The notes under the pieces were generated by a model that saw only the letters and a list, made by a program, of their open reading frames with translations, had not been told where the DNA came from and searched no databases. 64,000 bases of DNA from Gammaproteobacteria bacterium (GTDB lineage: Bacteria > Pseudomonadota > Gammaproteobacteria > Pseudomonadales > Pseudomonadaceae), in assembly GCA_903970465.1 (NCBI GenBank), contig CAJCIO010000118.1, positions 1 to 64,000 on the forward strand, given 5' to 3'. Made by a program: the position numbers and the translations under genes. Numbering within the stretch: the stretch's first letter is position 1; every line of letters starts with the position of its first letter. This document shows, one piece after another, positions 58,285 through 64,000 of this stretch.

Positions 58285-60201
58285 TCAGACCCGGAATCGC
58301 CCCACCAACGACTGCAAATGCGTGCCCAATCGTGCGAGCTCTATGCTTGATGCCGCCGTCTCCTCGCTGGCTGCGGACGTCTGTTCGGACACATCGCGCA
58401 CATTGATCACGCTGCGGTTGATCTCCTCCGCCACCGCGCTTTGCTGCTCCGCGGCTGTGGCGATCTGCTGGTTCATCGACTGGATCGCCGACACCGTCTG
58501 GGTGATGCTCTCCAGGGACACGCCGGCCTTGCGGGTCAATTCGACGCTGCTGCCGGTCAGCTCCAGGCTGCTGTCCATGGCACGGGTGACTTCCTGAGTA
58601 CCATTCTGCAGGGCGGTGATCAGCGCCTCGATCTCCTGGGTCGAGGTGTGGGTGCGTTGCGCCAGGCTGCGGACCTCGTCCGCCACCACGGCGAAACCGC
58701 GCCCGGCCTCGCCGGCACGGGCAGCCTCGATGGCGGCGTTGAGCGCCAGCAGGTTGGTCTGCGCGGCCACCGACTTGATCACATCGAGGATACCGCCGAT
58801 CTTGTCGCTTTCCAGCTTGAGGTGATTGACCGCTGTGCTGGAGTGGCTCACCTCGGTGGCCAGGCGCTCGATCTGAGCGATCGCCTGGTTGACCACCTCG
58901 TCACCCTGGCGGGCTTGCTGATCGGCCGCTACAGCGGCTTCAGAGGCTTGCTCGGCGTTGCGGGCGACTTCTTGCACCGTGGCCGCCATTTCGTTCATGG
59001 CCGTGGCCAGTTGATCGGTCTCGATCTTCTGACTGGTCACCCCGGCGCTGGTCTGCTCGGTGACCGCCGACAGCTCTTCGGCGGCGCTGGCGATCTGCGT
59101 GACACCGTCGCTGATACCGCTGACCAGGCCGCGCAGGGCCAGGGTCATGCGCTGCATGCTCTGCTGCAATTGGCCGAGTTCGTCACGGCGCTGAACATCG
59201 AGATTGTGGGTCAGGTCGCCATTGGCGACGCGATCCACGGCCACTAGCGTTTGCTGAAGCGGCACGGTGATCTGCCGGGTAATGAGCCAGCCGGCGAGTA
59301 CGCCGAAGAGCAGCGCGACGACCGCTGCGGTTGCTAACAGCATCTTGCCTTGACGGGTGTCGGCATCGCGTTTCTCGGCCTGCGATTTTTCCAGTTCGGT
59401 GCTGTATTCAAGGAGCTGGGTGCCTGCCGCCTGCATGCGATTGAGCGCACTTAGCTGACTGACCTGCGCGGTGTGGAATTGATCGACGGCGGCGCGATAG
59501 CCGAGAAACCCGGCAGTGGCTTCCTTGAAGTCACCCGCAAACTGCTCCGGGAGTTGTCTGGAGAGGACGTCGATAGTACCAAGGGCTTTGGTGATCGCGT
59601 CCTGAGCTGGCTGCTCCGCCTCCAGGGCCGCGCTGTAGGTATATCCACGTACTTGGAAGCGCGCCTGCTGCAGCTGTTTGCTGAGGTCAACGATGGCGGT
59701 GTATAGCGCCAGATCCGCGGACTGCAGCAACGACTGCTCTACCGTGCTGATGCTGGCGACGGCGCGATCGGCAGTCGCTCCCAATTGAGCGCGCGCCGCC
59801 TCACGGGCTTGCACGGCCCCTTCCATGGCAGCGAACGCGCTGCGATATTCGCTGGTAGCGGCGACCTGCTTTTCAAGCAATGCCTGATCGCTGCGCACGG
59901 CCATCAGGCCCTGGGCCTTGCGCACGGCGTCGTCGATTCGCGCCAGTGCGGCGGTCACCTCTGGAGCGCCCTTCAGGCCTTTGTCGAGTTCGTAGGCAGT
60001 GCGGGCAATACGCAGATCGCGCGTGGCATTGCTGACTTCACTGATGGACGCGAGCTTTTCGCCGCGAGAGATCAGGCTGTCGAGCCCGCTCCAGCCGGTG
60101 GCGGCGATAATCAGGGTGAGCAGCAGCACCAGGCCAAAGCCCAGGGCGAGTTTGTTTTTGACAGGGGTGTTGGCGAGAGAGCGGGCAGCCCAACTTGACA
60201 T
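58285..60201 (-). CDS. methyl-accepting chemotaxis protein with HBM-like sensor
   Basis: A 638-residue chemoreceptor: membrane segment at about residues 22-42, an all-helical periplasmic part of about 240 residues, a second membrane segment (about 290-310, [20 protein letters not shown]), HAMP and the signalling domain with [24 protein letters not shown]. Length and helical periodicity fit the helical bimodular (HBM) sensor known from P. putida McpS, which detects organic acids; the ligand here is not proven. ATG 60201 has GGAG 7 bases upstream, better than ATG 60219. It lies downstream of rsmE on the same strand. Confidence 0.88.
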   Translation of the reverse strand: MSSWAARSLANTPVKNKLALGFGLVLLLTLIIAATGWSGLDSLISRGEKLASISEVSNATRDLRIARTAYELDKGLKGAPEVTAALARIDDAVRKAQGLMAVRSDQALLEKQVAATSEYRSAFAAMEGAVQAREAARAQLGATADRAVASISTVEQSLLQSADLALYTAIVDLSKQLQQARFQVRGYTYSAALEAEQPAQDAITKALGTIDVLSRQLPEQFAGDFKEATAGFLGYRAAVDQFHTAQVSQLSALNRMQAAGTQLLEYSTELEKSQAEKRDADTRQGKMLLATAAVVALLFGVLAGWLITRQITVPLQQTLVAVDRVANGDLTHNLDVQRRDELGQLQQSMQRMTLALRGLVSGISDGVTQIASAAEELSAVTEQTSAGVTSQKIETDQLATAMNEMAATVQEVARNAEQASEAAVAADQQARQGDEVVNQAIAQIERLATEVSHSSTAVNHLKLESDKIGGILDVIKSVAAQTNLLALNAAIEAARAGEAGRGFAVVADEVRSLAQRTHTSTQEIEALITALQNGTQEVTRAMDSSLELTGSSVELTRKAGVSLESITQTVSAIQSMNQQIATAAEQQSAVAEEINRSVINVRDVSEQTSAASEETAASSIELARLGTHLQSLVGRFRV

Positions 60202-60307
60202 AGAAGCACTCCATTGCATGGCAGACACGATAAGGACGGACAATCCCGAGTGTATCGGCCAGGGGTGGCAATCCTTGACCTACAGAGCGACTTGGAATCG
60301 ATTGAGC

Positions 60308-61015
60308 TTAGTACAGGCGGGCGAGTAGCGCGGTGACCGCCGTTTCGACGCGCAGAATGCGCTCACCTAGCTGCACTGGCTGCAGGCCAGCCTTGGCCAG
60401 CAGCTCGACTTCATAGGGGATCCAGCCGCCTTCGGGGCCGATCGCCAAGGTCACTGCGGTATCGACTGCGCGGGGGCAGGACGGATAATCGCCAGGATGA
60501 CCGACCAGGCCTAGCGTGTCAGCGGTAATGGCCGGCAAGCGATCCTCGACGAAGGGCTTGAAGCGCTTTTCGATCACCACTTCGGGCAGGACCGTGTCGC
60601 GGGATTGCTCCAGTCCGAGGATCAACTGTTCGCGAATGGCTTCGGGCTGCAGAAAAGGGGTCTGCCAGAAACTCTTTTCGACCCGATAGCTGTTGACCAG
60701 TATCAACCGCGGCACGCCCATGGCGGCGATCGTCTGGAAGACTCGGCGCAGCATCTTTGGCCGTGGCAGGGCCAGCACCATGGTCAATGGCAACTTGGCC
60801 GGCGCTGGCTGTGCCAGGCTGATGTGCAGTTCAGCTTCGCCAGCGGACAGGCTCAGCACCTCGGCGTGCCCCATCAGGCCGCCGATACGACCAACGCGCA
60901 GGCTGTCGCCCACTGCCACGCGCTGGACTTCCTGCATGTGCGTCAGGCGTCGATCACGCAGCACCACCCGGTCCGCCGCGCTGAAGTCGGCGTCTTCGAG
61001 CAACAGCAGATTCAT
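60308..61015 (-). CDS. rsmE: 16S rRNA (uracil1498-N3)-methyltransferase
   Basis: A 235-residue SPOUT-class enzyme with an N-terminal PUA-like domain ([21 protein letters not shown]) and a knotted C-terminal domain with [18 protein letters not shown] and [12 protein letters not shown]. It methylates U1498 in the 30S decoding centre. The ATG overlaps the tatC stop by four bases, so it is expressed with tatABC. Confidence 0.95.
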   Translation of the reverse strand: MNLLLLEDADFSAADRVVLRDRRLTHMQEVQRVAVGDSLRVGRIGGLMGHAEVLSLSAGEAELHISLAQPAPAKLPLTMVLALPRPKMLRRVFQTIAAMGVPRLILVNSYRVEKSFWQTPFLQPEAIREQLILGLEQSRDTVLPEVVIEKRFKPFVEDRLPAITADTLGLVGHPGDYPSCPRAVDTAVTLAIGPEGGWIPYEVELLAKAGLQPVQLGERILRVETAVTALLARLY

Positions 61016-61803
61016 GGACGCGTCGCGGGCGGCTGATCGTTGCTGTCGGCTTCTTCGGCCTCGTCATGCTCGCTGCGCTTCTTGATCATGCCGGCAAACA
61101 GCACGCCGACCTCGAAGAGCATCCACATGGGCACCGCCAACAGGGTTTGCGAGAAGATATCCGGCGGGGTCAGGAGCATGCCGACCACGAAGCAACCAAT
61201 CACCACGTAGGGGCGGGCTTTTTTCAGGTAATTGACGTCGACTACGCCGATCCACACCAGCAGCACCACTGCCACGGGAATTTCGAAGGCCACGCCAAAA
61301 GCGAAGAACAGCGTCATCACGAAATCGAGGTAGTTGGTGATATCGGTGGCCATCATCACACCGGCCGGGGTGGCGCTGGCGAAGAACTTGAAGATCAACG
61401 GGAACACCAGGAAGTACGCGAAGGCCATACCGGCGTAGAACAGCACGATGCTCGACACCAGCAAGGGCACGGCGATGCGCTTTTCGTGCTTGTACAGGCC
61501 CGGGGCGATAAAGCCCCAGATCTGGTGCAGGATGACCGGGATCGCCAGAAACAACGACACCATCATGGTCAGCTTGAACGGCGTCAGGAAGGGCGAGGCG
61601 ACGTCGGTGGCGATCATCGTCGAGCCCGCTGGCAAAAACTCGCGCAGCGGCGCCGAGACAATGGTGTAGATCTGTTGAGAGAAAGAGAACAGCCCGGCAA
61701 AGACCAGGAAGATCGCGGCAACGCAGCGCAGCAGGCGCGTGCGCAGTTCGGTCAGGTGCGAGACCAGCGGCATTGGCTGGTCGTTTTCCGGGATTTCGCT
61801 CAT
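61012..61803 (-). CDS. tatC: twin-arginine translocase subunit TatC
   Basis: A 263-residue, six-segment inner-membrane protein that binds twin-arginine signal peptides. N-terminal [16 protein letters not shown], then [22 protein letters not shown] and [10 protein letters not shown] are classic TatC segments, as is [23 protein letters not shown] near the end. It overlaps tatB and rsmE by four bases each. Confidence 0.97.
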   Translation of the reverse strand: MSEIPENDQPMPLVSHLTELRTRLLRCVAAIFLVFAGLFSFSQQIYTIVSAPLREFLPAGSTMIATDVASPFLTPFKLTMMVSLFLAIPVILHQIWGFIAPGLYKHEKRIAVPLLVSSIVLFYAGMAFAYFLVFPLIFKFFASATPAGVMMATDITNYLDFVMTLFFAFGVAFEIPVAVVLLVWIGVVDVNYLKKARPYVVIGCFVVGMLLTPPDIFSQTLLAVPMWMLFEVGVLFAGMIKKRSEHDEAEEADSNDQPPATRP

Positions 61804-62333
61804 GGGGCTCGTGGTGGCAATGAGGTTTCGGTGGCAGGCTTTTCAGTCTGAGGCTTGGGCGTCGGCACGGTTTCGCTGCTGGCGGCATCGGCTGAGGTCA
61901 GCGGCGGCACGGGCAGTGGTTCACTCACGGCGTGGACCGGCTCGACCGGCGCTGGCGCGGCAGCAGAGTGCTCGACGGCCACGTGCGGCTCGCTGGTGGC
62001 AACGGGCGACGGCGCAGCGGCAGGCGGGTTGGGCTCGGCGGCGGGTGCAGCGACAGCTGACGGCTCCGCGGGCTTGGTCTGAGCCGCCTGCGGGTTGAGA
62101 ATTTTGCGCGCTTCCTGTTCCAGCGCCAAAATATGCTCGTTGTGCAGCTGCCGGCGGATTTCGTCCGCGCCGATTTCGCGCTCTACTTCGTTCTTGATGG
62201 CATTGAAGCTGCGCTTGAGGCGACCGATCCACAGGCCGGCCGTGCGTGCTGCGCCGGGCAGGCGCTCGGGGCCAAGCACCAGCAGGGCCACCAGACCGAC
62301 GAGCAGTAGTTCCGTAAAGCTGATGCCAAACAT
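61800..62333 (-). CDS. tatB: Sec-independent translocase subunit TatB
   Basis: A 177-residue protein with one N-terminal membrane segment starting [26 protein letters not shown], an amphipathic helix ([21 protein letters not shown]) and a long Pro/Ala-rich, probably disordered cytosolic tail that is longer than in Escherichia coli relatives as I recall. It forms the receptor complex with TatC. Overlaps tatC by four bases; 3 bases after tatA. Confidence 0.95.
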   Translation of the reverse strand: MFGISFTELLLVGLVALLVLGPERLPGAARTAGLWIGRLKRSFNAIKNEVEREIGADEIRRQLHNEHILALEQEARKILNPQAAQTKPAEPSAVAAPAAEPNPPAAAPSPVATSEPHVAVEHSAAAPAPVEPVHAVSEPLPVPPLTSADAASSETVPTPKPQTEKPATETSLPPRAP

Positions 62334-62336
62334 AGA

Positions 62337-62603
62337 TCAGTCTTTCCTGATGGGCTCTTCGACTTTTTGGTGTTGGCCGTCGATGGTGTGTGGCTGATTC
62401 AATGGCGAGGTCGCCTGTGGATGTACTGGCTGCACCGGCTCTACCGTCGGCTCGTGCGGTTTCTCGTCGTCGTTCATGGCCTTGCGAAAGCCTTTGATCG
62501 ACTCACCGACATCAGTGCCGAGGTTCTTCAGTTTCTTGGTACCGAATATCAGCACGACGACCACCAGAATGACGATCCAGTGTTTCCAGTCAAAAATACC
62601 CAT
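62337..62603 (-). CDS. tatA: Sec-independent translocase subunit TatA
   Basis: An 88-residue pore-forming subunit: short N terminus, one membrane segment ([18 protein letters not shown]), the [20 protein letters not shown] hinge and amphipathic helix, and a polar tail. First gene of tatABC. GAGGAGCTGCACC before the ATG is a good ribosome-binding site. Confidence 0.96.
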   Translation of the reverse strand: MGIFDWKHWIVILVVVVLIFGTKKLKNLGTDVGESIKGFRKAMNDDEKPHEPTVEPVQPVHPQATSPLNQPHTIDGQHQKVEEPIRKD

Positions 62604-62627
62604 GGTGCAGCTCCTCGAGAAAATTCG

Positions 62628-62963
62628 TTAGGCAGATGGCGTGCGAGCGGCCTTCTCGTCATGGCCTGAAAGACCAAAACGGCGGTCCAGCTCGTCGAGT
62701 ACCGCCTGCGGATGTTGACCGAGGGCGGCCAGCATCACCAGGCTATGAAACCACAGATCGGCGGTCTCGTAGATGACATCACTGCAGTCGCCGCTGACAG
62801 CAGCGTCCTTGGCGGCGATGATGGTCTCGACGGATTCTTCGCCGACTTTTTCCAGAATCTTGTTCAAGCCCTTGTGGTACAGGCTGGCGACATAGGACGA
62901 GTCGGCAGCGGCGCCTTTGCGCTCTTCGAGCACCTGGGCCAGGCGCGTCAGGGTGTCAGTCAT
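62628..62963 (-). CDS. hisE: phosphoribosyl-ATP pyrophosphatase
   Basis: A 111-residue MazG-like helical enzyme removing pyrophosphate from PR-ATP, step two of histidine synthesis. [25 protein letters not shown] metal-binding EExxE sequence and [13 protein letters not shown] are present. It overlaps the hisI stop by 8 bases; hisI and hisE are separate genes here. ATG 62963 is set by the family start MTDTLTRL. Confidence 0.95.
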   Translation of the reverse strand: MTDTLTRLAQVLEERKGAAADSSYVASLYHKGLNKILEKVGEESVETIIAAKDAAVSGDCSDVIYETADLWFHSLVMLAALGQHPQAVLDELDRRFGLSGHDEKAARTPSA

Positions 62964-63357
62964 GAGCCGGTCCTGCCTGGTAGATGGCGTGCGGGTCCTT
63001 GAGGACGGCGTCGACGGTGTTCCACTGGCCGTCGGCATACACACGGTAGAAGCAGCTCTCACGGCCGGTATGGCAAGCGATATGGCCGATCTGTTCGACC
63101 ATCAGGATGATCACGTCGGCGTCGCAGTCCAGGCGCATCTCGTGAAGGATTTGCACGTGGCCCGACTCTTCGCCCTTGCGCCACAACTTGCCCCGGGAAC
63201 GGGACCAGTAGATGGCACGGTTTTCGGTGGCGGTCAGGCTCAGCGCTTCGCGGTTCATCCAGGCCATCATCAACACGCGCCCGGTTTTGTGATCCTGGGC
63301 GATGGCCGGTACCAGGCCATCTTCATTCCAGCGGATCTCGTCCAGCCAATCTTTCAT
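62956..63357 (-). CDS. hisI: phosphoribosyl-AMP cyclohydrolase
   Basis: A 133-residue zinc/magnesium enzyme opening the adenine ring of PR-AMP, step three of histidine synthesis. [43 protein letters not shown] and [12 protein letters not shown] hold the metal-binding aspartates and cysteines. ATG 63357 ([15 protein letters not shown]) is the family start; the longer frame is not used. It lies 51 bases after ubiB. Confidence 0.95.
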   Translation of the reverse strand: MKDWLDEIRWNEDGLVPAIAQDHKTGRVLMMAWMNREALSLTATENRAIYWSRSRGKLWRKGEESGHVQILHEMRLDCDADVIILMVEQIGHIACHTGRESCFYRVYADGQWNTVDAVLKDPHAIYQAGPAHD

Positions 63358-63408
63358 CTTCGACTCCGGCAACAAGGCCTCTAGTGTGCCAGCGCTAGGC
63401 GCCACTGG

Positions 63409-64000
63409 CTATCGACGAACGACCAGATACAGGCCGCTGCCCAGCATCAGCCAGCAGGGCCAGGCCTGTATCGAGTCGATGACCGGCCCGGTCGCCGCCA
63501 GTGTAGCGCCACCCACCAGCAGCAAGGCACCGGCGATGCGCAGCAGCCAGCCATCGGTATGGTGACGCCAATTGGGCTGTTTGTTCTTGCGATGCGGTTG
63601 GGCGTTGCGTTCGAGCAGGTCGCGGGTCATGCCGATCAGGTGCGGGATCTGTTCGATTTGCGTCTGTGCGCTGTTGAACAGCGATTTGGGGCTCATGCGC
63701 TCGCGCATCCAGCGCTCCAGGAAGGGCTGCGCGGTGCTCCACAGATCGAGTTCCGGGTACAGCTGACGGCCCAGGCCTTCGATGTTGAGCAGGGTTTTTT
63801 GCAGTAGCACCAACTGCGGCTGGACTTCCATGTTGAAGCGCCGCGCGGTCTGGAAGAGGCGCATGAGCACCTGGCCGAAGGAAATATCCTTCAGTGGTTT
63901 TTCAAAGATCGGTTCGCAGACGGTACGGATTGCCGCTTCGAATTCGTTGAGTTTGGTTTCTGCGGGCACCCAGCCGGAGTCGATGTGCAATTGTGCTACG
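63409..64000 (-). CDS. ubiB: ubiquinone biosynthesis regulatory kinase-like protein UbiB, C-terminal part
   Basis: The last 196 codons of a gene that continues past base 64000. [20 protein letters not shown] and [22 protein letters not shown], then [20 protein letters not shown] match the end of the ADCK/UbiB kinase-like domain; two hydrophobic segments near the C terminus (about the last 45 residues) are the known UbiB membrane anchors. UbiB is an ATPase needed for coenzyme Q synthesis. The kinase-like catalytic motifs would lie outside the window. The ubiB-hisI-hisE-tatABC order is standard for Pseudomonas as I recall. Confidence 0.93.
   Translation of the reverse strand, partial: VAQLHIDSGWVPAETKLNEFEAAIRTVCEPIFEKPLKDISFGQVLMRLFQTARRFNMEVQPQLVLLQKTLLNIEGLGRQLYPELDLWSTAQPFLERWMRERMSPKSLFNSAQTQIEQIPHLIGMTRDLLERNAQPHRKNKQPNWRHHTDGWLLRIAGALLLVGGATLAATGPVIDSIQAWPCWLMLGSGLYLVVRR

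Overview
This window is core chromosome of a Pseudomonas, most likely from the fluorescens/putida lineages. I base that on gene content, high GC, REP-type palindromes (GGGAGCAAGGCTTGCCCGCGAA type) between many genes, and a gene order I recall as collinear with the ubiB-tat-his-opgGH-hut-fbp-typA-thiI-glnA-ntrBC-secB-gpmI-ctpA-hisFAHB-asmA block of P. aeruginosa and P. putida. No prophage, insertion sequence, CRISPR, tRNA or rRNA was seen.

Layout. 1-6.7 kb: start of an AsmA-type gene, an OFA-family transporter, the hisB-hisH-DUF2164-hisA-hisF run and a secreted family-3 binding protein. 6.7-12.2 kb (minus strand): gpmI-envC-ctpA-yibQ, joining glycolysis to cell-wall remodelling. 12.5-14.8 kb: rhodanese, grxC, secB, trmL and a small membrane protein. 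14.8-15.5 kb: a gene-free stretch with a five-copy repeat array. 15.5-22.4 kb: the nitrogen block ntrBC and glnA, separated by a secreted cupin, two DUF4124 proteins and an exported chorismate mutase. 22.7-26.2 kb: thiI and typA. 26.3-30.8 kb: an accessory cluster (MFS transporter, amidase, DUF2848 protein) facing its own GntR/FCD regulator, with two identical palindromic operators between them. 31-40 kb: ykgJ-like gene, glgP, DUF2339 and DUF3999 membrane proteins, fbp. 40-43 kb: a dCache chemoreceptor, a small lipoprotein and a Blc lipocalin. 43-51.8 kb: histidine/urocanate utilisation (hutF, hutCD, hutU, ABC permease and ATPase, hutI, hutG). 52-58.2 kb: pip-dtd and the osmoregulated glucan genes opgGH. 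58.3-64 kb (minus strand): an HBM-type chemoreceptor, rsmE, tatCBA, hisE, hisI and the 3' part of ubiB.

The genes fall into functional blocks: histidine biosynthesis at both ends, histidine degradation in the middle, and nitrogen control (NtrBC, glnA) with sigma-54 promoter matches before glnA and hutU. The most unusual points are: (1) the hut cluster has no hutH, no ABC binding protein and no urocanate/histidine permease gene in place; (2) a five-copy array of about 48-bp repeats with about 89-bp period beside ntrC; (3) hisA is bracketed by a perfect 16-bp inverted repeat, and near-identical 27-bp direct repeats lie exactly 17 nt before both hisA and hisF; (4) the uncharacterised amidase/DUF2848/MFS cluster with paired operators; (5) an Ala/Lys/Asp-rich repeat tract inside OpgG.

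All functional calls come from reading the translated sequence and remembered family features. No database search was run.
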